From the NCBI RefSeq assembly GCF_000172415.1, contig NZ_ABLD01000001.1, positions 124,001 through 188,000 on the forward strand: 64,000 bases of DNA, given 5' to 3'. The position numbers and the translations under genes are program-made. The notes beneath the pieces are model-generated. The model was not told the DNA's origin. It ran no database searches and worked only from the letters and a program-made list of their open reading frames with translations. This stretch comes from Paraburkholderia graminis C4D1M. GTDB lineage: Bacteria; Pseudomonadota; Gammaproteobacteria; Burkholderiales; Burkholderiaceae. Below are positions 18,317-28,126 of this stretch, one piece after another (within the stretch, counting starts at the first letter, position 1; the number at the start of each line of letters is the position of its first letter).

Positions 18317-19312
18317 TCAGCTAACCGGTGCGGAAGCATTCGCGGCCAGCGTGGACGTGGTGCCGCCATCGCGTGTGAGGCGCCGCGAGAAACCGCGCAA
18401 CAGTTCGATGAAGCGCAGCGCCGGCTCGGCGAGCGGTTCTTCCTTGCGCGTGAGAATGCCGAAACCCGCAAGGCTCTTGCCGATTTCGAGCGGCAATGCG
18501 ACCAGCAGTTTGCCGCGCAGGTGATCGCGCACGACCGACTCCGGCAGCATCGCGACCGCATCGTAGTTCTCGAGCAATTGCAGCGTCGCGAAGATCGACG
18601 CGCATTCGGTGAGATTGACCGGCGTCGCGAGCCCCGCACGCGCGAGTTCTTCCTCGAACAGCACGCGCGCCGGGCTGCTGACAGGCTGCGCAACCCACGG
18701 CCAGTCGATGAGTTCGCGCAACGTGATGCGCGCGCGGCTCGCGAGCGGATGTACGGAGCGCACCACGAGCATCAAGGTTTCGCGCGCGAGCGGCTCGAAA
18801 CTGAAATCGTTGTGTTGCAAGGGACTCGTCAGCCGTCCAAGCGCGAGATCGACTTCGCGGCGATGCAGCAACTGCACGACCTGGTCGCTGGTTTCGCCGA
18901 GTATGCGCACGTTGAGCAAGGGGCTTTCGGTTTTGAGCGCGGCCACCGCCATCGCCATCAGATCGGGCGCGGCGCCCATGATCGCGCCGACCGTCAACTG
19001 GCCGTGTCCGCCGCGGCGCTTGACTTCGAGGTCTTCGGCGAAACGCGTGAGTTCGGCGAGCGCGCGCCGCGCGTAGGCCAGCGTGACGACGCCGAGCGGC
19101 GTGGGCGTCATGCCGCGCGCATTGCGCTCGAACAGCAGAAAGCCGAACGCTTCCTCGATGTCGCCGAGCATGCGGCTCGCGCTCGGCTGCGCGACGTTGA
19201 CGGCTTCGGCGGCCTGATGGAGATTGCGCGCGTCGTCGAGCGCGACGAGCAGCGCGAGGTGCTTGAACTTGAGCCGATTGACGAGTGCGACGGTTGCTGA
19301 GAGTTGGCTCAT
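18317..19312 (-). CDS. LysR-family regulator, probable rhamnose-locus activator
   Basis: A 331-residue LysR regulator. The HTH is LVALDDARNLHQAAEAVNVA followed by QPSASRMLGDIEEAFGFLLF; the effector domain starts near GQLTVGAIMGAAPDLMA. It belongs to the GbpR/CbbR-like group often linked to sugar or aromatic catabolism. The ATG at 19312 was chosen because the HTH then begins at the usual distance; the longer open frame upstream runs into the divergent genes. It sits between two rhamnose operons, divergent from the mutarotase gene, with an inverted-repeat array in the shared promoter. Control of the rhamnose genes, including the operon at 14080, is inferred from position. Confidence 0.88.
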   Translation of the reverse strand: MSQLSATVALVNRLKFKHLALLVALDDARNLHQAAEAVNVAQPSASRMLGDIEEAFGFLLFERNARGMTPTPLGVVTLAYARRALAELTRFAEDLEVKRRGGHGQLTVGAIMGAAPDLMAMAVAALKTESPLLNVRILGETSDQVVQLLHRREVDLALGRLTSPLQHNDFSFEPLARETLMLVVRSVHPLASRARITLRELIDWPWVAQPVSSPARVLFEEELARAGLATPVNLTECASIFATLQLLENYDAVAMLPESVVRDHLRGKLLVALPLEIGKSLAGFGILTRKEEPLAEPALRFIELLRGFSRRLTRDGGTTSTLAANASAPVS

Positions 19313-19328
19313 GATCCCGGTGCGATTC

Positions 19329-19362
19329 GGATTGTGGATCGCCCAATCCCAACAACGGATTG
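19329..19362. promoter_or_regulatory. GGATTG/CAATCC inverted-repeat array (LysR-type operator)
   Basis: GGATTG (19329-19334), CAATCC (19344-19349) and GGATTG (19357-19362) alternate in orientation with 9- and 7-base spacers. The first pair contains ATTG-N9-CAAT, hence T-N11-A, the LysR box. The third element overlaps the -35 of the mutarotase promoter. This is the expected place for activation and autoregulation by the divergent LysR gene. Confidence 0.65.
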
Positions 19363-19389
19363 AGATGCTATCGACGCTCGAATTATAGT
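19360..19389 (+). promoter_or_regulatory. Sigma-70 promoter of rhaM and the rhamnose importer operon
   Basis: TTGAGA (19360-19365), 18-base spacer, TATAGT (19384-19389): five of six matches in each hexamer. It lies 62 bases upstream of the rhaM start and is the best sigma-70-like promoter I found in the window. Confidence 0.6.
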
Positions 19390-19450
19390 CTTTGCAGGCG
19401 CTTCGCCGCGAAAGCGCCCATAACGAACAGACAACGAAGAGACAGCCGCA

Positions 19451-19774
19451 ATGGAGACAATCGCTTTCCGGATGGTGCTCAACCCCGGCATGCGCGAGGA
19501 ATACGAGCGCCGGCACGCACAGATCTGGCCGGAACTGGTTGACGCATTGCACAACGCCGGCGTGCGCGAGTACCGCATCTTCTTCGATCCCGGCACCGAT
19601 CATCTTTTCGCGGTGCTCACGCGCACCACGCATCACACGATGGACGCGCTTCCCGAACTCGAAGTCATGCGCAAATGGTGGGACTACATGGCCGACATCA
19701 TGCATACCGCCGCGGACCACACGCCGCTTCAGCAGCCGCTCGAACAGGTGTTTCGTCTGAGTTCGCTCAGCTAA
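19451..19774 (+). CDS. rhaM: L-rhamnose mutarotase
   Basis: A 107-residue ferredoxin-like dimeric enzyme that interconverts alpha and beta anomers of L-rhamnose. The RhaM pattern is clear: ETIAFRMVLNPGMREEYERR, then HAQIWPELVDAL with the conserved His and Trp, and the C-terminal MRKWWDYMADIM followed by LEQVFRL. Length equals that of E. coli RhaM (104). A GAAGAGA ribosome site precedes the ATG. It is the first gene of the second rhamnose operon, ahead of the lactonase and the CUT2 importer. Confidence 0.95.
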   Translation: METIAFRMVLNPGMREEYERRHAQIWPELVDALHNAGVREYRIFFDPGTDHLFAVLTRTTHHTMDALPELEVMRKWWDYMADIMHTAADHTPLQQPLEQVFRLSSLS

Positions 19775-19811
19775 TTGATTGCTTGCCACGCTATAAAGAC
19801 GGAGGCATCGC

Positions 19812-20705
19812 ATGCAGGTTGTCGATTCGCATATCCACCTGTGGGATCTGAAGACGCACCGTTACCCTTGGCTGGAAAATCCGGGCGTGTCGTTCGTCGG
19901 CGACGCGCGCGCTCTGAAGCACGACTATCTGCTCGATAACCTGCTAGCAGAAGCGGGCGACATCGATGTGAAAAAGCTCGTGCACGTTGAAGCGAATCAC
20001 GATCCCGCCTATCCCGTCGAGGAAACGCGCTGGCTGCAAGGCATTGCGGATCGCGCCGAATCGCGCGGCATGCCGAACGCGATCGTCGCCGCCGTCGATC
20101 TCGCTTCGCCGAATGCGCCCGCGGTGCTCGAAGCGCATGCGTCGTTTGCGAATACGCGCGGCGTGCGGCAGATTCTCAATGTGCACGAGAACAGATTGTT
20201 CGATTATGTCGGCCGCCATTTCATGCGCGAGCCGCAGTGGCGCGAGAACTTTGCGTTGCTGCGCCGTCACGGCATGTCGTTCGATTTGCAGTTGTATCCG
20301 TCGCAAATGGAAGAGGCCGCCGCTCTGGCGCGCGCGCATGCCGACACGCTGTTCGCTGTCAATCATGCGGGCATGTTCGTGGACCGAAGCAGCGTCGCCG
20401 GTTATCGCGCGTGGCGCGACGGCCTGCGCATGCTCGCCGGTTGCAGCAACGTGTACGTGAAAATCAGCGGGCTCGCGATGTTCGATCATCAATGGACCGT
20501 GGAAAGCCTGCGGCCCTATGTGCTCGAGACAATCGACGCGTTCGGTGCCGAGCGCGCGATGTTCGCGTCGAACTTCCCCGTCGACCGTTTGTTCGGGTCG
20601 TATACGGATTTGTGGCATGCGTATGCCGCGATTGTGGAAGGCGCGAGTGTCGCGGAGAAAGAGGCGCTCTTTTGCGGCAACGCGGAGCGCTTCTATCGGA
20701 TCTGA
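19812..20705 (+). CDS. Amidohydrolase-family sugar lactonase, probable L-rhamnono-lactonase
   Basis: A 297-residue TIM-barrel amidohydrolase of the COG3618 type. It has the metal-binding HxH near the N-terminus ([18 protein letters not shown]), a His in FAVNHAGM and the late Asp in [11 protein letters not shown]. Homologues in Burkholderia are L-fucono-lactonases; next to L-rhamnose dehydrogenase and dehydratase, hydrolysis of L-rhamnono-lactone to L-rhamnonate is the sensible assignment. GGAGG precedes the ATG, 37 bases after rhaM. Cytosolic, no signal peptide. Activity on both L-fucono- and L-rhamnono-lactone is possible. Confidence 0.85.
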   Translation: MQVVDSHIHLWDLKTHRYPWLENPGVSFVGDARALKHDYLLDNLLAEAGDIDVKKLVHVEANHDPAYPVEETRWLQGIADRAESRGMPNAIVAAVDLASPNAPAVLEAHASFANTRGVRQILNVHENRLFDYVGRHFMREPQWRENFALLRRHGMSFDLQLYPSQMEEAAALARAHADTLFAVNHAGMFVDRSSVAGYRAWRDGLRMLAGCSNVYVKISGLAMFDHQWTVESLRPYVLETIDAFGAERAMFASNFPVDRLFGSYTDLWHAYAAIVEGASVAEKEALFCGNAERFYRI

Positions 20706-20761
20706 AAAACCGCGGCAAAAAAACAAAAGCGCCCGATAAACGCAAACGAAGGAGACACGCA

Positions 20762-22291
20762 GTGCAGCAACCCTCAACCGCTCAGCCGAGGCTCGAATTG
20801 CGGCATGCGAGCAAATCGTTCGGGCGCGTGCGCGCACTGTCCGACGGCGATCTCGTGCTGTGGCCCGGCGAAGTGCATGCGCTGCTCGGCGAGAACGGCG
20901 CGGGCAAGTCGACGCTCGTGAAGATTCTCGCAGGCGTGCATCAGCCCGATAGCGGCGAGATGCTCGTCGACGGCACGCCGCGCCGCTTTGCGACGCCCGC
21001 CGAAGCGCGCGATGCCGGACTCGCCGTGATCTACCAGGAGCCGACGCTGTTCTTCGACCTGTCGATTGCGGAAAACATCTTCATGGGACGGCAGCCCGTG
21101 GACCGCATCGGCCGCATTCAGTACGACGCGATGCGCCGCGAAGTGGACGGCCTGCTCGCGTCGCTCGGCGTCGATCTGCGTGCCGATCAACTGGTGCGCG
21201 GTTTGTCGATTGCGGATCAGCAGGTGATTGAAATTGCCAAGGCGTTGTCGCTGAACGCGAACGTGCTGATCATGGACGAACCGACCGCCGCGTTGTCGCT
21301 GCCCGAAGTCGAACGGCTCTTTGCAATCGTGCGCAAGCTGCGCGAGCGGGACGTGGCGATTCTTTTCATCACGCACCGGCTCGACGAGGTGTTCGCGCTG
21401 ACGCAGCGCGTCACCATCATGCGCGACGGCGCGAAGGTGTTCGACGGCCTCACCGCCGATCTGAACACCGACGCTATCGTGGCAAAAATGGTCGGCCGCG
21501 ATCTGGAAACGTTCTATCCGAAAGCGGAGCGGCCGCCCGGCGAAGTGCGTCTGTCGGTTCGCGGTCTCACGCGCGTCGGCGTTTTCAAGGACATTTCGTT
21601 CGATGTCCGCGCGGGCGAGATCGTCGCGCTCGCGGGTCTCGTCGGTGCCGGGCGCAGCGAAGTCGCGCGCGCGATCTTCGGTATCGATCCGCTGGATGCC
21701 GGCGAAATCCTGGTCGGCGGCAAGCGCCTTGCCGCAGGCAACGCAGCCGCCGCGGTGCGCGCGGGACTCGCGCTCGTGCCCGAAGACAGACGCCAGCAAG
21801 GGCTCGCGCTGGAGCTGAGCATCACGCGCAATGCGTCGATGACGGTGCTCGGCCGGCTCGTCAGACACGGTCTCATCACGACGCGCAGCGAGACGCAGCT
21901 TGCGAACAAGTGGGGCACGCGGCTGCGTCTGAAAGCAGGCGATCCGCATGCGCCAGTGGGCACGTTATCGGGCGGCAATCAGCAGAAGGTGGTGCTCGGC
22001 AAGTGGCTGGCAACGGGCCCGAAAGTGCTGATCATCGACGAACCCACGCGCGGTATCGACGTCGGCGCAAAAGCCGAGGTATATGGCGCGCTTGCCGAAC
22101 TCGTGCAGGACGGCATGGCGGTGCTGATGATTTCGAGCGAATTGCCTGAAGTACTCGGCATGGCCGACCGCGTGCTGGTGATGCACGAAGGACGCATCAG
22201 CGCGGAGATCGCGCGCGCCGAGGCCGACGAGGAACGCATCATGGCTGCGGCGCTTGGACAACCCATTCCACCGCTGGGACGGGCCGCATGA
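20762..22291 (+). CDS. CUT2 sugar ABC importer, duplicated ATPase (RhaT/RbsA-like)
   Basis: A 509-residue protein with two fused ATPase domains, as in RbsA and rhizobial RhaT. The first has Walker [10 protein letters not shown], signature-region LSIADQQ and Walker [12 protein letters not shown]. The second has a degenerate Walker A (LVGAGRSE), signature LSGGNQQK and [14 protein letters not shown]. The start is GTG at 20762 with AAGGAG eight bases upstream, 56 bases after the lactonase. Its end overlaps the first permease by 4 bases. Substrate L-rhamnose is inferred from the operon. Confidence 0.92.
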   Translation: MQQPSTAQPRLELRHASKSFGRVRALSDGDLVLWPGEVHALLGENGAGKSTLVKILAGVHQPDSGEMLVDGTPRRFATPAEARDAGLAVIYQEPTLFFDLSIAENIFMGRQPVDRIGRIQYDAMRREVDGLLASLGVDLRADQLVRGLSIADQQVIEIAKALSLNANVLIMDEPTAALSLPEVERLFAIVRKLRERDVAILFITHRLDEVFALTQRVTIMRDGAKVFDGLTADLNTDAIVAKMVGRDLETFYPKAERPPGEVRLSVRGLTRVGVFKDISFDVRAGEIVALAGLVGAGRSEVARAIFGIDPLDAGEILVGGKRLAAGNAAAAVRAGLALVPEDRRQQGLALELSITRNASMTVLGRLVRHGLITTRSETQLANKWGTRLRLKAGDPHAPVGTLSGGNQQKVVLGKWLATGPKVLIIDEPTRGIDVGAKAEVYGALAELVQDGMAVLMISSELPEVLGMADRVLVMHEGRISAEIARAEADEERIMAAALGQPIPPLGRAA

Positions 22292-23352
22292 TGCGCCACT
22301 CATCGACTCATGCCGCGCCGGTGCAGACGCCGCCGCCATCTTCGAAGCGCTCGGCGAGTACGCCAGGCGGCTTCGCTGCGAGCCTCGCGAAGAGCCGCGA
22401 GACGACGCTCTTCGTCGTGCTGATTCTGCTGATCGTGGGCACCGCGCTCGCGAGGCCGCAGTTCCTGAACTTGCAGAATCTGCGTGACGTGCTGCTCAAC
22501 GTGTCGATCATCAGCCTGCTGACCGCGGGTATGACCGTGGTGATCCTGATGCGTCATATCGACCTGTCGGTGGGCTCGACGGTCGGCATCAGCGCGTATG
22601 CAGTGGGCAGCCTCTACGTTGCGTTTCCGCAGATGCCGGTAATCGTCGCGCTCGCGGCGGGACTCGCGATTGGCCTCGTCGCGGGCGGCATCAACGCGTT
22701 GCTCGTGGCGGTGGGCCGCGTGCCGTCGCTCGTCGCGACGCTCTCGACGCTTTACATTTTTCGCGGCGCCGATTACGCGTGGGTGCATGGCGGGCAGATC
22801 AACGCAACGAGCTTGCCCGAAGCGTATTCGCGCCTTGCCACAGGCACTTTCTTCGGCATACCGACGCTCGCGCTGATCGCCGCCGTCGTGCTGCTCGCGC
22901 TCGCGATCTACCTCAAGCAGTTTCGCGGCGGACGCGAGCACTATGCGATCGGCTCGAATCCTGAAGCGGCGCGTCTTGCCGGTGTGAATGTCGAGCGGCG
23001 CGTGATGGCGGGCTTTCTGCTGTCCGGCGCGATTGCCGGCTTTGCGGGCGCATTGTGGCTCGCGCGCTTCGGCACCGTCGATGCGAGCACCGCGAAGGGC
23101 ATCGAACTGCAAGTGGTGGCGGCGGCCGTGGTCGGCAGCGTGGCCATTACAGGCGGCGTCGGCACGATACTCGGTGCAACGTTGGGCGCGCTCGTGCTCG
23201 GCGTGATCAGCATTGCGCTTGTCGTGCTGCACGTTTCGCCGTTCTGGGAGCAGGCGATCGAAGGCGCGCTGATCGTCGCCGCGATCACCGCCGATACCTT
23301 GCTGGCCCGCTCCGTCGCCAAACGCATGATGAGGAAACGCGATCATGGCTAA
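22288..23352 (+). CDS. CUT2 sugar ABC permease 1 (RbsC-like)
   Basis: A 354-residue inner-membrane permease of the ribose/rhamnose branch with about ten membrane segments and a proline/alanine-rich N-terminal tail of some 35 residues. The family motif is [20 protein letters not shown] around residues 80-100, and the conserved [17 protein letters not shown] loop precedes the last segments. It starts inside the ATPase stop (ATGA) and overlaps the next permease by 8 bases, indicating tight co-translation. It pairs with the second permease as in the rhizobial RhaP/RhaQ importer. Confidence 0.92.
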   Translation: MMRHSSTHAAPVQTPPPSSKRSASTPGGFAASLAKSRETTLFVVLILLIVGTALARPQFLNLQNLRDVLLNVSIISLLTAGMTVVILMRHIDLSVGSTVGISAYAVGSLYVAFPQMPVIVALAAGLAIGLVAGGINALLVAVGRVPSLVATLSTLYIFRGADYAWVHGGQINATSLPEAYSRLATGTFFGIPTLALIAAVVLLALAIYLKQFRGGREHYAIGSNPEAARLAGVNVERRVMAGFLLSGAIAGFAGALWLARFGTVDASTAKGIELQVVAAAVVGSVAITGGVGTILGATLGALVLGVISIALVVLHVSPFWEQAIEGALIVAAITADTLLARSVAKRMMRKRDHG

Positions 23353-24361
23353 ACCCGATTCCGCGCTGCTCACGCGCAAACGCGAAACGCCGCTGCAATG
23401 GGAAGCGCTGCTGGTGATCGTGCTGATACTGTCGCTTGCACTCGGACGCATGCTGTCGCCCGTCTTCCTGACCGGCGCAAATCTGAGCAACGTGCTGGCC
23501 GATCTCACCGAGATCGCGTTGATGGCGCTGCCGATGACGCTGATTATCGTCGCCGCTGAAATCGATCTGTCGGTGGCTTCGGTGCTCGGTGCATCGAGCG
23601 CATTGATGGGCGTGCTGTGGCATATGGGCTTGCCGATGCCGGTCGTGATCGCGCTCGTGCTGGTCGCGGGCGCGGTCGCCGGGCTGCTCAACGGCCTCGT
23701 GATCGTGAAGCTGAACCTGCCGTCGCTCGCGGTCACGATCGGCACGCTCGCGCTGTTTCGCGGGCTCGCGTATGTGCTGCTCGGCGATCAGGCCGTCGCC
23801 GATTTTCCGCCTGCTTATACGGCGTTCGGCATGGACACGCTCGGCGCGACTTTCATCCCGTTGCCGTTTGCGATCGTGATCGTCGGCGCCGTGCTGTTTA
23901 CGGTGCTGCTGCAGGCTACCGCGTTTGGCCGCAGCCTCTATGCGATAGGCGCGAATCCGACCGCGGCCGCGTTCTCCGGCATCGAGGTCGCGAAGATCAG
24001 GCTGCGTCTGTTCGTGCTGTCGGGTTTGATGAGCGCGCTGGCCGGTGTGGTCTACACGCTGCGCTTCACGAGCGCGCGCGGCGATAACGGCGAAGGCTTC
24101 GAGTTGTCGGTGATTGCTGCCGTGCTGTTCGGCGGCGTGAGCATTTTCGGCGGACGCGGCTCGATGATCGGCGTGCTGCTGTCGCTGCTGATTATCGGCG
24201 TGCTGAAAAACGCGTTGACGCTCGACGACGTGTCCAGCGAGACGCTCACCATCGTCACCGGCGTGCTGCTGCTTGCATCGGTGCTGATACCGAATCTGGT
24301 TGCGCGCTGGCGCGCGGCACGCGACCGGCGGTTCATCGCGAAGTCGGTTTCTTCCCCGTAA
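23345..24361 (+). CDS. CUT2 sugar ABC permease 2 (RbsC-like)
   Basis: A 338-residue inner-membrane permease, partner of the preceding one. Motifs include LPMTLIIVAAEIDLSVASVL near residue 75, GANPTAAAFSGIEVAKIRLR near residue 205 and FGGVSIFGGRGSMIGVLLSL near residue 260. The ATG lies inside the 3-prime end of permease 1 (8-base overlap). Two distinct permeases rather than one, with a duplicated ATPase, is the arrangement of the rhizobial L-rhamnose importer. Confidence 0.92.
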   Translation: MAKPDSALLTRKRETPLQWEALLVIVLILSLALGRMLSPVFLTGANLSNVLADLTEIALMALPMTLIIVAAEIDLSVASVLGASSALMGVLWHMGLPMPVVIALVLVAGAVAGLLNGLVIVKLNLPSLAVTIGTLALFRGLAYVLLGDQAVADFPPAYTAFGMDTLGATFIPLPFAIVIVGAVLFTVLLQATAFGRSLYAIGANPTAAAFSGIEVAKIRLRLFVLSGLMSALAGVVYTLRFTSARGDNGEGFELSVIAAVLFGGVSIFGGRGSMIGVLLSLLIIGVLKNALTLDDVSSETLTIVTGVLLLASVLIPNLVARWRAARDRRFIAKSVSSP

Positions 24362-24426
24362 CGTGACCATTGCTTGACCACCAAACCCGGACATCACCAC
24401 GTCCAACAACAAGCAGGAGACACTTC

Positions 24427-25434
24427 ATGTTCAAACCTCTTCGTCACACCGGCGCGGCCGCGCTGTGCGTCGCGTTGCTCGCGATCAGTTGCGCGGCGCC
24501 CGCTGCGGGCCTGAAAAGCGGCCTGAAAATAGCGTTTCTGCCGAAGCAGATCAACAACCCGTATGAAGTGATCGCCGACGACGGCGGCCTCGCCGCGATC
24601 AAGGAGTTCGGCGGCGTGGGCAAGGTGGTGGGTCCGTCGGATGCGGGCGCGTCGTCGCAGGTGCAATACATCAATACGCTGATCACGCAGCGTCAGGACG
24701 CGATTGTGATCGCCGCCAACGACGCAAACGCGGTCGTCCCGTATCTGAAGAAGGCGATGTCGCAAGGCATCAAAGTCGTCACGTTCGATTCAGACACGGC
24801 GCCTGAAGGTCGTCAATTGTTCGTCAATCAGGCGAACGCGGAAGGCATCGGCCGCGGCCAGATTCAACTCGTGTCGAAGCTGATAGGCGGTGAGGGCGAA
24901 TTCGCGGTGCTGTCGGCCACGCCGAATGCGACCAATCAGAATACGTGGATCAAGTGGATGCAGGAGGAACTGAAGAAGCCCGAGTATTCGAAGATCAAGC
25001 TCGTCAAGATCGCGTACGGCAACGACGACGACCAGAAGTCGTTCGTCGAGACACAGGGTTTGTTGCAGGCGTATCCGAACCTGAAGGCGATCGTCGCGCC
25101 GACCACGGTGGGCATCGCTGCGGCGGCGCGTTATATCTCGTCGTCGTCGAGCAAGGGCAAGGTGGCGGTGACCGGTCTCGGCACGCCGAACCAGATGCGC
25201 GCGTTCGTGAAGAACGGCACCGTGAAGGCTTTCCAGTTGTGGGACCCGAACCAGTTGGGCTATCTCGCCGGCTATGCGGCCGCGGCGCTCGCGTCGGGCA
25301 CGATCAGCGGCAAGGAGGGCGAGTCGTTCGATGCGGGCAAACTCGGCAAGCGCACCATCGGCCCGCAAGGCGAGATCATTCTCGGACCGCCGACTACATT
25401 CGATGCCGGCAATATCGACAACTTCAATTTCTAG
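24427..25434 (+). CDS. CUT2 ABC substrate-binding protein, rhamnose (RhaS-like)
   Basis: A 335-residue periplasmic binding protein of the ribose/LacI-like fold. The signal peptide covers about residues 1-26 (LCVALLAISCAAPAAG). The mature domain has AFLPKQINNPYEVIADDGG, then DAIVIAANDANAVVPYLKKA and VKAFQLWDPNQLGYLAGYAA, features of rhizobial RhaS and autoinducer-2/rhamnose binders. AGGAG precedes the ATG. It is the last gene of the operon, 65 bases after permease 2; a stem-loop lies 40 bases downstream. Binding of L-rhamnose is inferred from context. Confidence 0.92.
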   Translation: MFKPLRHTGAAALCVALLAISCAAPAAGLKSGLKIAFLPKQINNPYEVIADDGGLAAIKEFGGVGKVVGPSDAGASSQVQYINTLITQRQDAIVIAANDANAVVPYLKKAMSQGIKVVTFDSDTAPEGRQLFVNQANAEGIGRGQIQLVSKLIGGEGEFAVLSATPNATNQNTWIKWMQEELKKPEYSKIKLVKIAYGNDDDQKSFVETQGLLQAYPNLKAIVAPTTVGIAAAARYISSSSSKGKVAVTGLGTPNQMRAFVKNGTVKAFQLWDPNQLGYLAGYAAAALASGTISGKEGESFDAGKLGKRTIGPQGEIILGPPTTFDAGNIDNFNF

Positions 25435-25473
25435 AGCGGTCGAGCACGACGCGATAGATTCGTGGATCAGAGC

Positions 25474-25499
25474 AGAGAACGCCCCGCTGGGCGCTCTCT
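25474..25499. terminator. Stem-loop between the converging rhamnose and copper loci
   Basis: AGAGAACGCCC, 4-base loop CGCT, GGGCGCTCTCT. The 11-base arms have one A-C mismatch. It lies in the 70-base gap between the rhamnose-binding protein and the permease on the other strand. No T-run follows on either strand, so it may be a weak bidirectional terminator. Confidence 0.5.
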
Positions 25500-25504
25500 G
25501 AAGG

Positions 25505-26692
25505 TCATTCCGAGCGACCGTGATGGTGCTGATGGCCGTAATGGTCCGCATGATGGTGCTCACCGCCCTCCATCATGCGCATCATCTCAGGCCCGCCGGT
25601 TTTAAAAAAGATCACCGTCAACACAACAGCCACAATCCCAAAGACGATATTCAGTACCGTCGTATAGTTGAAGGTAATCGCTGCATCCACGACAGCCGTA
25701 TGCCGCTCGTGTGGAACCCAGCCTAGCGCCTGGAACAGTCCTTCCACAACGAGTGCCGCCGACACCATCGCAAGGTAGAACGTCACGGCGAGAAAAGCGG
25801 TCATTCGCCCGCCATAGTACTTTCTGTAGATATTCAGAATGGGCAGGATGATGAGATCGCCAAAAATGAAAGACGCGACGCCGCCGAAACTGATGCCGCC
25901 ATTCCACAGCACTGCTGCAAGCGGCACGTTGCCTACGGAACACGTGAACGACGCGACGGCAATGAGCGGTCCGACAAACGCGCCCCAGATCATCGCGGCC
26001 GTGGGATGGCTGACGAGAAAGAACTTCTGCCAGAAGCTATCGGGCACCCATGCGCCCAAAGCTCCCGCGACGAGTAAGCCAACGCCGATGTCGCGCCACA
26101 ACATCGCCCAGTTCATCGCATAGCTGTGACTGATCGCTATCCATCCCTCTCTGGACGACAGGCGTTCTTTCCAGGTGCCTTGCTGTTCGCTCATCGACAT
26201 CGCCGCATGGCCTTCCATACTGCCGGCAATACCTTTGTCCGCCTGCTCGATCGCGTCGCGCTTGAGCGAGTCTTTAAGAAAGAAACGGAAGAAGAGCACC
26301 ATAACGACAATCATGATCGGGCCGCCGATAAACTCAGCGGCGGCGAATTGCCACGAAATGAGTACCCACATCAAAACGCCGAGTTCAAGCACCAGATTGG
26401 TTGCGGCGAACTGGAACGCCATTGCGGCGGTAAAGTCGCCGCCCTTGCGCACAATAGAGCGGGCCATCGCAACTGCCGCATAAGAACACGAGGACGACGC
26501 GGCGCCTAACAGCGCGGAGACGGTCAGCGTTTTGGCCGATGAATCGGGCAGAAGCTTCGACATCTCGGACTTGGAGACGATGACTTCAATCACGGCAGAG
26601 AAGAGAAAGCCGAGACTGAGGCCCCAGAAGATTTGCCACAGCATGGTGAAAGCCATCCATAGCGCGTGACCGAGAGCAGTAACTATCTGCAT
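25505..26692 (-). CDS. DUF318/ArsP-type permease with His-rich tail
   Basis: A 395-residue membrane protein of the permease family that includes YraQ and ArsP, with two halves of four or five segments. The family hallmarks are AASSSCSYAAVAMARSIVRK near residue 62 and FTCSVGNVPLAAVLWNGG near residue 250, each with a conserved Cys. The C-terminus is a soluble His-rich tail (EGGEHHHADHYGHQHHHGRS) that can bind metal. AGGAGG lies before the ATG. It follows the copper-type sensor/regulator pair on the same strand, so it may be part of that response. Metal efflux is inferred, not shown; some relatives export organoarsenicals. Confidence 0.85.
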   Translation of the reverse strand: MQIVTALGHALWMAFTMLWQIFWGLSLGFLFSAVIEVIVSKSEMSKLLPDSSAKTLTVSALLGAASSSCSYAAVAMARSIVRKGGDFTAAMAFQFAATNLVLELGVLMWVLISWQFAAAEFIGGPIMIVVMVLFFRFFLKDSLKRDAIEQADKGIAGSMEGHAAMSMSEQQGTWKERLSSREGWIAISHSYAMNWAMLWRDIGVGLLVAGALGAWVPDSFWQKFFLVSHPTAAMIWGAFVGPLIAVASFTCSVGNVPLAAVLWNGGISFGGVASFIFGDLIILPILNIYRKYYGGRMTAFLAVTFYLAMVSAALVVEGLFQALGWVPHERHTAVVDAAITFNYTTVLNIVFGIVAVVLTVIFFKTGGPEMMRMMEGGEHHHADHYGHQHHHGRSE

Positions 26693-26725
26693 CGCAACCT
26701 CCTGCCTGGAAAACTTCTGAACTGG

Positions 26726-28126
26726 CTATACGTCGACCGGACGCGGAAAGTACAACGTGAAAGTGGTGCGCTCGTCATTGCTCGCGACCTCGACTTTGCC
26801 ACGATGCAATTCCATGATCGATTTGACGATAGCAAGGCCGAGACCCGCATTTCGCGCCGAACGGTGCCGTGACGCGTCGACGCGATAGAAACGTTCGAAA
26901 ATCCGCTCGACGTGTTCCGGCGCAATCGCATGCCCCCGGTTGGTTACTTCGACGACCGAGTACTTCGGCGATTCGAACGAGCGCAACTCGACGCAAGAGC
27001 CCGCAAAAGCATGGTCGAGTGCGTTGGACATCAGGTTGCTGACAGCGCGCCGGAACAGCGTCGCATCCGCGGATAATTGTGCATTTCCATCCACGGCGAG
27101 ATTCACGCCGGCTTCTTCCGCGAGGCCCTGAAAATACGATGCGAGCCTACTCAATTCGCTCGTCGCGTCCAGCTTGACCACGTGAATAAGCTGCTGCGCG
27201 TTTTCATTGCGCGCGAGAAACAGCATGTTCTCGATCATCCGCTGAAGCCGCTCGCACTCTTCGATATTCGAGTCGATCAGTGCTTCGTATTCGTCGATGG
27301 TTCTCGTGCGAGACAGCGTGACCTGCGACGAGCTGATGACATTGGCGAGCGGTGTTCGCATGTCGTGTGCGAGGTCGGATGAGAACTGCGACAGACGCAC
27401 GAATGCGCGTTCCAGCCGGTCGAGCATCCGGTTGACCGATAGCGCAATAGCCTGAAGCTCGACGGGTCCGCCGTGTATATCGAGCCGCTCGCTCAGATTG
27501 TGCGCCTCGATGCGTGAAGTCTGACGGCCGATGCTTTTTACCGGCGAAAGTCCTCGCCGCGTGACGGCATAGCCGACCGTGCCGACTAGCGCGGCGCCGA
27601 GCGCGACGGCAATCAGCACGTCGACGCGATAGCTGTTGAGAAGCGATTGCCGGTCGGAGGCGGCGCGCACCAGCACCACACGCACGGTTTCATGCGACGG
27701 CAGCGTTGCCGCGGAGAAGATGCATCGCGATGAACCTATTGACGCGATCTCGCAGGTGAACGGACTGCCGGCGGCGTGCTTGCCGGAAAACGCAGCCGCA
27801 AGATCAAGATGTTCCTGGCCAACGTGCTCTACCAGCACGCGATTCTGCGCGTCGAAAATGCCGAGATAGACGCCGGGATGCGACAGCAGCACTTCATGGA
27901 AAATTGCCGGCGCCGCTTTAACGGCGTCGATCGATCCGGCATCGCGCACGAGCTGCTGAAACTGGGCGAGCTTGCCGATGATCTCAATGTCGTCGCGCCG
28001 CTGCAATTCCTGCGACAGCGAGCGATAAAGGAATGCACCCATGAGCGCAAATACGATAAGCGCCGCTACCGCGAATGCAGCGGTCAATCGCTTGAGAAGC
28101 GAATAGGGAACCTTCCTCGCGGTCAC
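26726..28126 (-). CDS. Heavy-metal sensor histidine kinase (CusS/IrlS-like)
   Basis: A 466-residue inner-membrane sensor kinase. It has an N-terminal membrane segment ([20 protein letters not shown]), a periplasmic sensor loop, a second segment near residue 175 ([19 protein letters not shown]), then HAMP, a HisKA box with the phospho-acceptor His in [16 protein letters not shown], and an HATPase domain with [10 protein letters not shown] and [14 protein letters not shown]. It fits the CusS/CopS/IrlS group that senses periplasmic copper or silver. The GTG start overlaps the stop of the response regulator (GTGA), so the pair is translationally coupled. It should control the divergent copper operon. 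Confidence 0.92.
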   Translation of the reverse strand: MTARKVPYSLLKRLTAAFAVAALIVFALMGAFLYRSLSQELQRRDDIEIIGKLAQFQQLVRDAGSIDAVKAAPAIFHEVLLSHPGVYLGIFDAQNRVLVEHVGQEHLDLAAAFSGKHAAGSPFTCEIASIGSSRCIFSAATLPSHETVRVVLVRAASDRQSLLNSYRVDVLIAVALGAALVGTVGYAVTRRGLSPVKSIGRQTSRIEAHNLSERLDIHGGPVELQAIALSVNRMLDRLERAFVRLSQFSSDLAHDMRTPLANVISSSQVTLSRTRTIDEYEALIDSNIEECERLQRMIENMLFLARNENAQQLIHVVKLDATSELSRLASYFQGLAEEAGVNLAVDGNAQLSADATLFRRAVSNLMSNALDHAFAGSCVELRSFESPKYSVVEVTNRGHAIAPEHVERIFERFYRVDASRHRSARNAGLGLAIVKSIMELHRGKVEVASNDERTTFTLYFPRPVDV

